Source of the DNA: an uncultured Clostridia bacterium
GTDB lineage: Bacteria > Bacillota > Clostridia > TANB77 > CAG-508
Reading direction: 5' to 3'
NCBI GenBank assembly: GCA_944392605.1
Contig: CALXXE010000011.1
Span: 1-64,000 of the forward strand
DNA length: 64,000 nt
The notes under the pieces were generated by a model. The model was not told the DNA's origin. It saw nothing but the letters and a program-made list of their open reading frames with translations, and searched no databases. Positions 15,900 through 25,235 of the stretch are shown piece by piece (the stretch's first letter is position 1; each line of letters starts with the position of its first letter). A program made the translations under genes and the position numbers.

Positions 15900-17357
15900 T
15901 TAATTACCTATTGGTGCATAGTGGTCTGTAACCACCTCTCTATCACTTGAGAAATCTGTTATTTCCTTATCTAGCAAATCTTTATATTCTTCATATTTTT
16001 CTTCATTAATATTTTTACCATTTTTAAATCCCACTAATATTAAATTCTGTCTATCAGTATTTTCTACATCTCTTACTCTAAATAATTTTACTTCTGGAAA
16101 TACTGCTTTATATGTTGCATATTCATATTTAATAAAATCATCATCTTCGCCTTCTAAGCTAGAAATTATATTTGTAATTACCATTCCATTGTCATTCAAA
16201 GCATTTTTAGCTTTTTGTAAAGCTTCATATGTCGTTAATTCAAAAGGTACATTTAATCCTTTAAATGCATCTATTAATATAGTATCATACTTATTCTCTG
16301 TATTATTTAAAAAGCTTCTTCCATCTTGATGGTAAATTTTAAGTCTTGGATTTTCTATATCTAATCCAAAGTCACTTACAGCAAGTTCTGTCATTTTTTC
16401 ATCTATCTCAGATACATCTATTGTTTTATCTTGATACTTATTTAGATAATATGTTGGATATGTATATGCAGCTCCTCCTATCATAAGAGTTGATTTTGCA
16501 TCTTTATTATAGTAATCAAATAAATCATAATAATATAAATATGGTGCTCCCATTTCATTTGTATCTTTATCTATATATGACTCAAAACCTGTATCTACTT
16601 CCATTGTTTTATAATTTGTATCACCAACTGATAAATTCTTTATCCATATTCTACTATACTCTGAATCAACATCTTTTATTATATCAGGATTTTTATTTTC
16701 AAATAGAACTTTTCCATAATAATTTAATCCAAGCAATGTAATTAAGCACACAAACATACAGGCACAATATTTTATATCTTTTTTATCAAACATTATGAAT
16801 GATAATATAAATAAGACTAAAGTTACTATTAATATAAGCATTCTAACACCTAAATTTGGTATTAATAAAAAACCTCCAACAAATGTTCCTACTATACTTC
16901 CTATTGTTGATAATGATGATATTTTTCCTGATGTTTTTCCTATATCTTCATGTGTTTTATCTTCTAGCTTCACAGCAAATGGAGATACCGTAGCTGTAAT
17001 GAAACTAGGTATTCCAAATACTAACGCCGAGCATACTATTGAAACAAATACTAATTGGTCTGACATTTCTGATAATGGTTTTACAAGTATTGCTTCTAAA
17101 ATAGGTATTATACTTGTAAAAAATGCTCCACATAATATAAATAATGATAATAAATTTATATCAGGCTTTTTGTCTGCAATTTTTCCTCCTAGCCAGTATC
17201 CTATACTCATACTTGTTAACATTATTCCTATAATAGTGGTCCAAATTAAATTAGAACTTCCAACATATGGTGACAATATCCTTGCCGCAACTAATTCTAA
17301 TATCATACCAAGTGCACCACATAAGAATACAGTTATTTTCATTTTATACTTTTTCAT
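15900..17357 (-). CDS. Membrane-fused spermidine synthase-like protein
   Basis: A 485-residue protein. The N-terminal half has about seven hydrophobic segments (from MKITVFLCGALGMILELVAARI on) and the C-terminal half a SpeE-like methyltransferase fold (STLMIGGAAYTYPTYYL, DVSEIDEKMTELA, HQDGRSFL, DTILIDAF). This fusion is widespread in bacteria, and many members are of uncertain substrate. No speD or other polyamine gene is adjacent, so aminopropyl transfer is not assured here. It lies between aspS and mnmA in one operon. Confidence 0.85.
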   Translation of the reverse strand: MKKYKMKITVFLCGALGMILELVAARILSPYVGSSNLIWTTIIGIMLTSMSIGYWLGGKIADKKPDINLLSLFILCGAFFTSIIPILEAILVKPLSEMSDQLVFVSIVCSALVFGIPSFITATVSPFAVKLEDKTHEDIGKTSGKISSLSTIGSIVGTFVGGFLLIPNLGVRMLILIVTLVLFILSFIMFDKKDIKYCACMFVCLITLLGLNYYGKVLFENKNPDIIKDVDSEYSRIWIKNLSVGDTNYKTMEVDTGFESYIDKDTNEMGAPYLYYYDLFDYYNKDAKSTLMIGGAAYTYPTYYLNKYQDKTIDVSEIDEKMTELAVSDFGLDIENPRLKIYHQDGRSFLNNTENKYDTILIDAFKGLNVPFELTTYEALQKAKNALNDNGMVITNIISSLEGEDDDFIKYEYATYKAVFPEVKLFRVRDVENTDRQNLILVGFKNGKNINEEKYEEYKDLLDKEITDFSSDREVVTDHYAPIGN

Positions 17358-17382
17358 AAGTTTCTCCTTTATTTTTTTAACG

Positions 17383-19131
17383 TTATTCTTTGTCTAAATC
17401 TAATTTTATATGAACATCTTTTAATTGTTGATTTGATACAACAGATGGAGCTTGCATAAGTAAATCTCTTGCTCTCTTATTCTTTGGAAATGCTATTACT
17501 TCTCTTATATTTTGAGAGTTTGCAATTAACATTACCATTCTATCAAGTCCTGGTGCAGCTCCTGCATGTGGTGGTGCCCCATATTGGAACGCTTTATATA
17601 ATGCTCCAAATCTATTTTTTACATCATCTTCTTTATATCCTGCTATTTCAAATGCTTTTACCATAATTTCAGGATTATGATTTCTAACAGCTCCTGACGC
17701 CATTTCATATCCATTACATACTAAATCATATTGATATGCCAAGATATCTAATGGGTCTTTTGTCTCTAATGCTTCTAATCCACCTTGTGGCATTGAAAAT
17801 GGATTATGGTTAAAATCAATTGTTCCTTCATCTGATAATTCATACATTGGAAAATCCACTATAAAACAGAATCTATATGTATCTTTTTCTAATAAATCTA
17901 ATCTATTTCCAAGTTCAATTCTAACTAGTCCTGCTATTTTTTGTGCTTGTTTCAATTCATCTCCTATAAAGAATATAGCGTCTCCATTTTTAAATCCATA
18001 TTCTTTTTCTAACATTTCTTTCATTTCTTCTGTTATGAATTTTGCAATTCCACCAGTTAAAGTATTTTCTTCTAATTTTGTCCAAGCTAAACCTTTTGCT
18101 CCTACTTCTTCTGTTTTTGCAAAATCAGTCATCTTATCAAAGAATTTTCTCCCTTGTTTTGCACCTTCTGGAACTATAATTGCTTTTACTGTTTTTCCTT
18201 CAAATGCTTTAAAGTCAGATTTTTCAAATACTTTAGTTACATCTTGAATAATTAATGGATTTCTTAAATCTGGTTTATCTATTCCGTATTTTTCCATAGC
18301 TTCTTTATATGGAATACGTATAAATTGGCCTTCATCTACCTTCCAATCTGTAAATTTCTTAAATGTATATGGTACTACTTCTTCAATTACTTTAAATACA
18401 TCTTCTTGAGTTGCAAAACTCATTTCAAAATCTAATTGATAAAATTCTCCTGGTGCTCTATCTGCTCTTGGGTCCTCATCTCTAAAGCATGGTGCTATTT
18501 GATAATATTTATTAAATCCTGCAAGCATTAACAATTGTTTAAATTGTTGTGGTGCTTGTGGAAGTGCATAAAACTCTCCTGGATTTAATCTACTTGGTAC
18601 TAAATAATCTCTTGCACCTTCTGGTGATGAGTTTGCTAAGATTGGTGTCTGTATTTCTGTAAATCCTAATTCATCCATTTTGTCTCTTAATGTTTTCATT
18701 ATTTTTGAACGAAGTAAGATATTTTTATGTAATTTTTCATTTCTTAAATCTAGAAATCTATATTCTAATCTTAAATCTTCTCTTACTTCTTGATCTGTAT
18801 TTATCTCAAAAGGAAGTACATTTTTACATTTTCCAAGCATCTCTATTTTTTTAGCTACTACTTCAATTTCTCCTGTTGGAATTTTAGGATTTTTACTACT
18901 TCTTTCCACAACTTGTCCATTTATGTGGATACAACTTTCTGTATTATATGATTTTATTTGTTCTTCTAATTTTTCATCATTTATAACTATTTGTGTTATT
19001 CCAAATTCATCTCTTAAATCAATAAAAATCATACCACCTAAATTTCTTATTTTTTGAATCCAACCACTTAATTCTACTTCTTCATTTACATTACTTAAAT
19101 TTAACTCTCCACATGTTTTTGTTCTATACAT
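17383..19131 (-). CDS. aspS: Aspartyl-tRNA synthetase
   Basis: A 582-residue class II synthetase of bacterial type. It has an N-terminal OB-fold (VELSGWIQKIRNLGGMIFIDLRD), motif 2 region (FRDEDPRADRAPGEFYQLDFEMSF), an inserted GAD domain, and C-terminal motif 3 (GAAPGLDRMVMLI). It charges tRNA-Asp. The promoter lies only about 36 bases upstream, leaving no room for a T-box leader. It starts the aspS/spermidine-synthase-like/mnmA operon. Confidence 0.96.
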   Translation of the reverse strand: MYRTKTCGELNLSNVNEEVELSGWIQKIRNLGGMIFIDLRDEFGITQIVINDEKLEEQIKSYNTESCIHINGQVVERSSKNPKIPTGEIEVVAKKIEMLGKCKNVLPFEINTDQEVREDLRLEYRFLDLRNEKLHKNILLRSKIMKTLRDKMDELGFTEIQTPILANSSPEGARDYLVPSRLNPGEFYALPQAPQQFKQLLMLAGFNKYYQIAPCFRDEDPRADRAPGEFYQLDFEMSFATQEDVFKVIEEVVPYTFKKFTDWKVDEGQFIRIPYKEAMEKYGIDKPDLRNPLIIQDVTKVFEKSDFKAFEGKTVKAIIVPEGAKQGRKFFDKMTDFAKTEEVGAKGLAWTKLEENTLTGGIAKFITEEMKEMLEKEYGFKNGDAIFFIGDELKQAQKIAGLVRIELGNRLDLLEKDTYRFCFIVDFPMYELSDEGTIDFNHNPFSMPQGGLEALETKDPLDILAYQYDLVCNGYEMASGAVRNHNPEIMVKAFEIAGYKEDDVKNRFGALYKAFQYGAPPHAGAAPGLDRMVMLIANSQNIREVIAFPKNKRARDLLMQAPSVVSNQQLKDVHIKLDLDKE

Positions 19132-19166
19132 TTTCTTCTCCCTCTTTTTCTATTTTTAGCTCTTAT

Positions 19167-19195
19167 ATAATACCACAATTTATGCTTAATATCAA
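19167..19195 (-). promoter_or_regulatory. Promoter of the aspS operon
   Basis: Minus-strand TTGATA (19190-19195) and TATTAT (19167-19172) separated by exactly 17 bases, 36 bases before aspS. Confidence 0.65.
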
Positions 19196-19427
19196 TGTTT
19201 TTGAGAATTATATTTTACATTTTTCTTGCTTTTTTTCTTTTTGTATATTAAACTAAAAAACACATAAAATATACTGCCATTTTTAGAATAAAAATACATA
19301 TTTACAATCTTTAATTAATATGCTTATTGTTTTTTACAATTTTACTATCACAATTTTATTCATTTAATATTGTTTTTTGTTTATATTAATGATATTATAA
19401 TATCAGTTTTTAACAGGAGATAAAATT
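19196..19427. other. AT-rich divergent intergenic region
   Basis: The stretch between the aspS promoter and the HD-GYP gene is extremely AT-rich with no convincing ORF or stable hairpin. A TATAAT at 19396-19401, about 26 bases before the HD-GYP start, is a probable -10 box. Its -35 box is unclear. Confidence 0.5.
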
Positions 19428-20375
19428 ATGTATAAAGAAACTTTTGATTTTTATGATAGAACAAGTCTAAAATCTTACAATTTAGATCAAACAATGAGAT
19501 ATCAATTAAATATGCTTGACAGATTAGATGCTTTTACAAGGAAGCACTGTGAAAACGTTGGTGATTTGACATGTAGATTATGTCAGCACTTACATTGTAA
19601 TAAAGGATTTACAGAATATTGTACTATTTGTGGATATCTTCATGATATCGGAAAACAATTTATTCCACCTGCAATTTTACAAAAACCTGGCAAGCTTACA
19701 GATGAAGAATTTGAAATCATGAAAACACATACGACTATTGGTTATGATATGTGTATGAAAGATTCAAAACTACAACCTTATGCAGCAGGTCCATATTGTC
19801 ATCATGAAGCTTTAGATGGTTCTGGATATCCTAGAGGATTAACTAAGAAAAATATTCCTTATGAAGCTCAGATTATACGTGTTGCTGATGAATATGATGC
19901 TATTGTTAGTAAGAGGCAATATAAATCACATATTGGTATTTCTGATACTTTAAAAATTCTAATTGAAAATACTAAACCGCATGAACAAGTCAAAAAATCT
20001 GACGCACTTTCAGTTGTGTCAGAAAACGCAAGGCTTGGAAAAAATAATCCTGCAATTGTACGTGTATTATTTAAAGTTGTTATTGAAGATATCGAATATG
20101 AAATCTTCCTTACTCAAAGTTATGTTGAAGAATTAAGAGAAGAATTAAAAAGACTAAAGCAAGTAGAAAAATATAAAATAGCTATGGATAAAGCCAAAAA
20201 AGAAAAAGACAAAAATTATTATTTAGAAGGTATGAAAGTACTTCTAAAAAATGATGAAACTCCAGAAAATTTTCAATCTGCTTATGAAGAATATAAAAAA
20301 GCATATGAAACTAGAAAAGCTATTATAGAAAATTTATATCACGAAATTAAAATAATTAAAAAGCTAAAAGTATAA
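19428..20375 (+). CDS. HD-GYP domain phosphohydrolase
   Basis: A 315-residue protein. Residues about 25-190 form an HD-GYP domain: RLDAFTRKHCENVG, then the HD pair in GYLHDIGKQFIPP, then CHHEALDGSGYPRGL and VADEYDAIVSKRQY. HD-GYP proteins usually hydrolyse cyclic di-GMP or related nucleotides. No receiver or membrane sensor domain is attached; the C-terminal third is a charged helical region of unknown role. It is transcribed alone against its neighbours, with RBS AGGAGA. Confidence 0.88.
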   Translation: MYKETFDFYDRTSLKSYNLDQTMRYQLNMLDRLDAFTRKHCENVGDLTCRLCQHLHCNKGFTEYCTICGYLHDIGKQFIPPAILQKPGKLTDEEFEIMKTHTTIGYDMCMKDSKLQPYAAGPYCHHEALDGSGYPRGLTKKNIPYEAQIIRVADEYDAIVSKRQYKSHIGISDTLKILIENTKPHEQVKKSDALSVVSENARLGKNNPAIVRVLFKVVIEDIEYEIFLTQSYVEELREELKRLKQVEKYKIAMDKAKKEKDKNYYLEGMKVLLKNDETPENFQSAYEEYKKAYETRKAIIENLYHEIKIIKKLKV

Positions 20376-20398
20376 TAGGGTGAAACATTCACCCTATT
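20374..20398. terminator. Bidirectional terminator
   Basis: A perfect 11-base stem (AATAGGGTGAA and complement) with a 3-base loop and T-run lies between the convergent HD-GYP and mazF genes. It overlaps the HD-GYP stop codon. Confidence 0.85.
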
Positions 20399-20400
20399 TT

Positions 20401-20751
20401 TTATTCTTCTAGTCCAAAACTTACGCCTAAAGCATTATTTACTTTATCAATTATCTTTTCATCATCAATATGACCTATTCTTTCTTTTAGTCTACTTTTA
20501 TCAATTGTTCTTATTTGCTCTGCTAAAACTACAGAATTACTTTTTAATCCACAAGAATCTGAATCTATTTCTATATGTGTTGGTAACTTCGTTTTGCCTG
20601 TCTGAGACGTTATTGCTGCTGCGATGACTGTTGGACTATATTTGTTTCCTAGGTCATTTTGAATAATTAATACAGGTCTAATTCCTCCTTGTTCTGATCC
20701 AACTACTGGACTTAAATCTGCATAAAACATATCGCCTCTTCTAATTTGCAT
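20401..20751 (-). CDS. mazF: MazF/EndoA-type mRNA interferase toxin
   Basis: A 116-residue MazF-family endoribonuclease. It opens [31 protein letters not shown] and has the conserved VIAAAITSQ strand and [13 protein letters not shown] helix. These toxins cleave mRNA at short motifs and are normally held by a small antitoxin encoded just upstream. Here the upstream 56 bases code for nothing and the next gene is an unrelated membrane protein, so no cognate antitoxin is adjacent. The ATG at 20751 (MQIRRG) has TAGGAG 8 bases upstream and is preferred to the GTG at 20760. Confidence 0.9.
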   Translation of the reverse strand: MQIRRGDMFYADLSPVVGSEQGGIRPVLIIQNDLGNKYSPTVIAAAITSQTGKTKLPTHIEIDSDSCGLKSNSVVLAEQIRTIDKSRLKERIGHIDDEKIIDKVNNALGVSFGLEE

Positions 20752-20816
20752 ATTCTTCACTCCTAATATTACTAGATTGTCAAGTATGGTTTATTTTTTT
20801 AGAAGCAAGAAATAGT

Positions 20817-21434
20817 CTATTTGCTATTTACATTTACCTCTCTATATAATATGTAAACAGCAGTTTTTTTGTTAGTATCATTTATTTCTAATTTTGTTGG
20901 CATTCCTGTTTTTCTATTTATGTACAAATCTTTTTCTATTTTCGAATCATTTTGGCTAAAAGTCTCCATTATTATTTCATCTTCATTTTCTTTATACTTT
21001 GAATAGCGACTTTCTTTATAATCACTAATAAAACTATCTAAATCCAAATGATTTTCAGATAAATATTCATAATTTTCAAAGATAGATACAAGATTTAAAT
21101 TTGTATTTTCTAATTTTAATTCGTCATTCTTTTTTGTTATTTTTACTCCTTTTATATTACTTGGCTCTAATACTTCTTGATAATTGTCATTTTCTCCATT
21201 ATATTCTTGTTTTATTACATACTTATTTTGATTCTTATTACTTTTAACTTCTACTTCTATCTCAGCTTCATATGTCTTCATATTTAAAATATTATCTACC
21301 ACTTCTTGACTACTTTTATTATTTCCAATTTTCAAATTTTTAACCATAAAAAAATAAGAAATCAAAAAAACTATTAATATTAAAGTAACAATAAAACAAA
21401 CAATTACAATTTTTCTCTTTTTTTCATTTTTCAA
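20817..21434 (-). CDS. Membrane-anchored extracytoplasmic protein of unknown function
   Basis: A 205-residue protein. Its short basic N-terminus and single hydrophobic segment (VIVCFIVTLILIVFLISYFF) are followed by a mainly beta soluble domain (YEAEIEVEVKSNKNQNKYVIKQEY, then MPTKLEIND). The pattern resembles LolA/LppX-like or germination-type lipoprotein folds, but no lipobox cysteine is present, so it is membrane-anchored, not lipidated. RBS GGGGGA. It lies between the dusB terminator and mazF. Confidence 0.7.
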   Translation of the reverse strand: MKNEKKRKIVIVCFIVTLILIVFLISYFFMVKNLKIGNNKSSQEVVDNILNMKTYEAEIEVEVKSNKNQNKYVIKQEYNGENDNYQEVLEPSNIKGVKITKKNDELKLENTNLNLVSIFENYEYLSENHLDLDSFISDYKESRYSKYKENEDEIIMETFSQNDSKIEKDLYINRKTGMPTKLEINDTNKKTAVYILYREVNVNSK

Positions 21435-21447
21435 AAAGAACTCCCCC

Positions 21448-21484
21448 TTAAAAAAAAAAAGTAATGGATAGTTTAATCCACTAC
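21448..21484 (-). terminator. Terminator of the minD-minE-rodA-dusB operon
   Basis: On the minus strand a 9-base stem (GTAGTGGAT with ATCCATTAC, one G-U pair) with a 6-base loop is followed by a long T-run (A-run at 21448-21460 on the plus strand), immediately after dusB. Confidence 0.9.
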
Positions 21485-21493
21485 ATTTTTATT

Positions 21494-22468
21494 CTATAAG
21501 GTTTTAAAATATTCTTCTATAGATTTTTCGAGCTCATCCTTACTTTCTATTTTATTCATCATAGCTCTAAATTCACTAGAATTCTTCAAATTCTTTGTAT
21601 ACCAAGAAATATGTTTTCTAAGTTCTTTTACAGCAACCTCTTCTCCTTTTTCTTCTACTGCTAATTCTATATGTTTTTCAATTACCTTCAATTTTTCCTC
21701 ATTTGATGGTGGTGGTAATTTTTCTCCTGTTTCCAAATAATGTTTAATATTTCTAAATATCCAAGGATTCCCAAAACTTCCTCTTCCTATCATTATTCCA
21801 TCTACACCAGTAGTTTCGAACATTCTATATGCTGATTCTTCATCTACTACATCACCATTTCCTATAACTGGTATCTTTACACTCTCTTTTACTTTTTTAA
21901 TAATATCCCAGTCGGCTTTTCCTGTATAATATTCACTTCTTGTTCTTCCATGTACTGTTATAGCAGATATCCCTACTTCTTCTGCAATTTTCGCCACCTC
22001 TACAGCCACAATGTGGTCTTTATCCCAACCTTTTCTAATCTTCAATGTTACTGGTACTTTTGCTGATTTTACTACTGTTTCCATTATACTTTTTGCTTTA
22101 TCTAAATCTAATAGTAATCTACTTCCATCTCCATTTTTTACAACTTTAGGTGCAGGACATCCCATATTTATATCTATTATATCAGCAAATTCATTCATGT
22201 ATTTTGTTGAATATTCCACACTTTCTTCATCACTTCCAAATAGCTGGAAACTTATTGGCCTTTTTTCCCCTTCTGTATTAAATAGTCTTTTTGTTTTTTG
22301 GTCATTATGAAACATCGCTTTTGCGCTTGCCATCTCCGTACATACTAAACCTGGTCCAAACTCTTTACAAATAACACGAAAAGGCAGGTTAGTAACACCT
22401 GCCATAGGAGCTAGTATTAAATTATTTTCTAGTTCTACATCTCCTATTTTCAATTTATGTAAGTACAT
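21494..22468 (-). CDS. dusB: tRNA-dihydrouridine synthase
   Basis: A 324-residue flavoenzyme that reduces uridines in tRNA D-loops. Hallmarks are the FMN-binding start (NNLILAPMAGVTNLPFR), GCPAPKVVKNGDGSRLL with the catalytic cysteine, ITVHGRTRSEYYTGKADW and the phosphate-binding GVDGIMIGRGSFGNPW. It is the last gene of the minD-minE-rodA-dusB operon, with a 15-base gap to rodA. DusB is the usual member in Bacillota. Confidence 0.93.
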   Translation of the reverse strand: MYLHKLKIGDVELENNLILAPMAGVTNLPFRVICKEFGPGLVCTEMASAKAMFHNDQKTKRLFNTEGEKRPISFQLFGSDEESVEYSTKYMNEFADIIDINMGCPAPKVVKNGDGSRLLLDLDKAKSIMETVVKSAKVPVTLKIRKGWDKDHIVAVEVAKIAEEVGISAITVHGRTRSEYYTGKADWDIIKKVKESVKIPVIGNGDVVDEESAYRMFETTGVDGIMIGRGSFGNPWIFRNIKHYLETGEKLPPPSNEEKLKVIEKHIELAVEEKGEEVAVKELRKHISWYTKNLKNSSEFRAMMNKIESKDELEKSIEEYFKTL

Positions 22469-22483
22469 ATAAATCTCCTAAAT

Positions 22484-23590
22484 TTATTTCACAAATATAG
22501 TTTTTTGTCTCTTACTACTTATGTTTAGTAGTATACCTATTAGCATAAAATTTGTCATTAATGAGCTTCCACCATAACTTACAAACGGTAGTGGTACTCC
22601 TGTTATCGGCAATAATCCCATTACCATCCCAATATTTTCTACGAAATGGAATAAGAATACTCCTGTAATACCTGTAGCAATTAATGATCCCACCTCATCT
22701 TTCGCTGTTTTTGCTACATACAAACTCTTTGTTATTAACAGTACATATAATATTACAACTGTACCTGCTACTATGAATCCCATCTCTTCACCTATAACAG
22801 CAAAAATAAAGTCTGTTGATTTTGGATATAAGTAACCTAATTGTGTTTGATTTCCTTTTAGTAATCCCATTCCTGTCAATCCACCTGCACCTATAGCTAT
22901 CTTTGATTGTATAATATTATATCCTGCACCTCTTGGATCTGACTCTGGATTTAAGAATATATCTATTCTTTGTTTTGCATGTTCGGGTAATATAAAATTA
23001 TATATAAGTGGTACTGATACAATTACTAAAATTATTGTAGCTATTATATATTTTTTGTCTATTCCAGCAGCAATTATTATTAATGCTGCTGCTACAATAA
23101 AAGCTGCAGCAGTTCCAAAATCTGGTTGTTTAATTATTAGTAATACTGGTATACCTAAAACTGCAAGTAAAATTAATAATCTTGTCGGTCTATTTATTTC
23201 TTGCTTTCCTCTTTCCTGTATTCTACTTATTGCTAATGCTAAAAATAAAATTACAAATATTTTTGCAAATTCTCCTGGTTGGAAAGAGAAAAATCCTATA
23301 TCAAACCAACTCGTTGCTCCATTTATTTCTGGTGTAAATAATACTCCAATTAATAAAATAATAAACAGTCCATAAAATATTGGTGAAATTTTAACTAATG
23401 TTTCATAATCAATTATCATTACACCAATCATTATTATTATACTTACAACAAACCATATACATTGCTTGTTAAAGTCATCATGTTCTGTTTCATTAGTTGC
23501 TGAAAATAGCGCAACCAATCCAATGATACAAAGGATAATTGCAACTATTAATATTGTCCACTCTACATTCTTTAATTCTCTTTTCCTCAT
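22484..23590 (-). CDS. rodA: RodA/FtsW/SpoVE-family peptidoglycan polymerase
   Basis: A 368-residue SEDS protein with about ten membrane segments. It shows conserved SEDS motifs: FQPGEFAKIFVIL, IIKQPDFGTAAAF, IGEEMGFI and the C-terminal PFVSYGGSSLMTNF. SEDS proteins polymerise glycan strands with a partner class B PBP. It sits with minD and minE, resembling the mre-min-rod neighbourhood of Clostridia, which favours RodA (elongation) over FtsW. No PBP gene is adjacent, so the exact member is inferred. Confidence 0.88.
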   Translation of the reverse strand: MRKRELKNVEWTILIVAIILCIIGLVALFSATNETEHDDFNKQCIWFVVSIIIMIGVMIIDYETLVKISPIFYGLFIILLIGVLFTPEINGATSWFDIGFFSFQPGEFAKIFVILFLALAISRIQERGKQEINRPTRLLILLAVLGIPVLLIIKQPDFGTAAAFIVAAALIIIAAGIDKKYIIATIILVIVSVPLIYNFILPEHAKQRIDIFLNPESDPRGAGYNIIQSKIAIGAGGLTGMGLLKGNQTQLGYLYPKSTDFIFAVIGEEMGFIVAGTVVILYVLLITKSLYVAKTAKDEVGSLIATGITGVFLFHFVENIGMVMGLLPITGVPLPFVSYGGSSLMTNFMLIGILLNISSKRQKTIFVK

Positions 23591-23606
23591 TAAACCACTC
23601 TTTTTC

Positions 23607-24158
23607 CTAATTATTTTCTGATTTAATTTCTTCTTCTGTTTCTGCGTCTTCTTGCTCTTCTTTATTTTCTTTTTTTGTTTCTTCTTGTACCTTTTTTTCT
23701 TCTTTCTCAGCCTTTGCTTCTTCTATTATTATCTCTGCTTGCTCTACTTTTTGTTCTGCTTCTTCTTCCTTTTTTTCCTCAATTTCTTTTTCTTCTACTT
23801 CTACTTTTTGTTCTATATTTTCTTCTTTCTTTGTATCTTGTACATTTACTTTTCTTGCTTCATTTTTGATGTTTAAAATCGGAATATTTGCATATAAGGC
23901 TGGTGCTCCATTAGTTCCATCACCATTTTCTTTATTTGTCAGTCTTACATCTATTGCACTTTCATCTACATCTATGTATTTCTTTATTACTTCTATAATC
24001 TCTTGCTTCATTAATTCTAAGAAATCTGCTGAAACATTTGCTCTATCTTGCATTAAAACTAAGTGAAGTCTCTCCTTCGCTGTATCTCTTGAATTACTAT
24101 CACTCTTATTTTCTTTCTTTTTCCAGTTTCTAAAAAATTTTGTTATGTTTTCAAACAT
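23607..24158 (-). CDS. minE: MinE topological specificity factor with acidic C-terminal extension
   Basis: Residues 1 to about 100 match MinE: an amphipathic N-terminus (MFENITKFFRNW), the DRANVSADFLELMKQEIIEVI helix, then IDVRLTNK. MinE stimulates MinD's ATPase and restricts the division inhibitor to the poles. Normal MinE is about 90 residues; here roughly 80 extra residues, almost entirely Glu and Lys with Gln, Val and Ile, form a predicted acidic helix or coiled coil. It follows minD by 22 bases. No minC gene is adjacent. Confidence 0.9.
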   Translation of the reverse strand: MFENITKFFRNWKKKENKSDSNSRDTAKERLHLVLMQDRANVSADFLELMKQEIIEVIKKYIDVDESAIDVRLTNKENGDGTNGAPALYANIPILNIKNEARKVNVQDTKKEENIEQKVEVEEKEIEEKKEEEAEQKVEQAEIIIEEAKAEKEEKKVQEETKKENKEEQEDAETEEEIKSENN

Positions 24159-24180
24159 ACTTCCTACTTACCCCCAACGT

Positions 24181-24975
24181 TTATTGTTTTTTGAATAGCC
24201 CCTTTAGTTTCGCAAAAAATCCTTTTTCTCTTCCTGGAATAGTTACTTCTATTTTTTCTCCTAATACTCTTTTAGCTATTTCTATATATGCTTTTCCTGA
24301 TGGTGCTTTTTTGTTTTGTATTACTGGTTCTCCTTTATTTGTTTGTGTAATAATATATTCATCATCTGGAACTACACCTATCAAATCTATTGATAAAAGG
24401 TCAACAATATCATCAACATCCATCATTTCACCTTTTTTTACCATATTAGGTCTTATTCTGTTTATTACCAATTGTGGATTTTTTATTTCTGATGATTCTA
24501 AAAGTCCTATAATTCTGTCAGCATCTCTTATTGCTGATATTTCTGCTGTTGTTACAACAATTGCACGGTCTGCACCTGCAATAGCATTTTTAAATCCTTG
24601 TTCGATTCCTGCTGGGCAATCGATTAATATGTAGTCAAACTCTTCTTTTAGTTTGCCTACTAAATCTCTCATTTGTTCTTCATTTACTGCGCTTTTATCT
24701 CTTGTTTGGGCTGCTGGTAGTAGGTATAATTCTTTAAATCTTTTATCTTTGATTAAAGCTTGTCTTAATTTACATTTTTCTTCTACAACATCTACTATGT
24801 CATATACTATTCTGTTTTCTAGCCCCATTACTACATCCAAATTTCTAAGTCCTATATCTGTGTCTACTAATGCTACTTTTTTTCCTTCTAGAGCTAAACT
24901 CGAACCCAAATTCGCTGTTGTTGTTGTTTTTCCTACTCCGCCCTTACCTGATGTTATTACTATTACTTCTCCCAT
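24181..24975 (-). CDS. minD: Septum site-determining ATPase MinD
   Basis: A 264-residue deviant Walker ATPase. It has the P-loop SGKGGVGKTTTTANLG, switch regions VDTDIGLRNLDVVMG and YILIDCPAGIEQGF, and a C-terminal amphipathic membrane-targeting helix (KGFFAKLKGLFKKQ). It recruits MinC and is cycled by MinE to place the septum. It leads the minD-minE-rodA-dusB operon behind a clear promoter. Upstream genes are spoIVF-like, echoing the min-spoIVF linkage of Bacillus. Confidence 0.96.
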   Translation of the reverse strand: MGEVIVITSGKGGVGKTTTTANLGSSLALEGKKVALVDTDIGLRNLDVVMGLENRIVYDIVDVVEEKCKLRQALIKDKRFKELYLLPAAQTRDKSAVNEEQMRDLVGKLKEEFDYILIDCPAGIEQGFKNAIAGADRAIVVTTAEISAIRDADRIIGLLESSEIKNPQLVINRIRPNMVKKGEMMDVDDIVDLLSIDLIGVVPDDEYIITQTNKGEPVIQNKKAPSGKAYIEIAKRVLGEKIEVTIPGREKGFFAKLKGLFKKQ

Positions 24976-25019
24976 AATTTTCCTCCTTAGGATTTTAAAA
25001 ACACATTTTTAATAGTTAT

Positions 25020-25048
25020 ATGATATAACGAAACTGCCAAAAAGTCAA
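25020..25048 (-). promoter_or_regulatory. Promoter of the minD operon
   Basis: Minus-strand TTGACT (25043-25048) and TATCAT (25020-25025) with a 17-base spacer, about 45 bases before the minD start. The remainder of the interval to the pilin-like gene is AT-rich and holds only that gene's terminator. Confidence 0.6.
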
Positions 25049-25180
25049 TCAATTTCACATAAAAATAACAAAAATATTTCTAAAATATTACAGAAAGATT
25101 ACAATCTATATTTTATTAGGGAAATCTTGGTTTTCTTCTATTAATTTTGCAATATATAAAATTTCCTTTTACTATAAAAA

Positions 25181-25215
25181 TAAAAGCAGGAAAATTTATT
25201 ATATTCCTACTTTTA
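25181..25215 (-). terminator. Terminator of the pilin-lectin fusion gene
   Basis: On the minus strand AAAAGTAGGAA pairs with TTCCTGCTTTT (one wobble) around an 11-base AT loop, followed by a T-rich run, 25 bases past the stop. Confidence 0.7.
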
Positions 25216-25235
25216 AATTTATTTTTTCTTTACTT

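Noticed and set aside
19132-19427. T-box leader in front of aspS
   Set aside because: The promoter lies 36 bases before the start, leaving no space for a T-box, and no T-box motif was seen.
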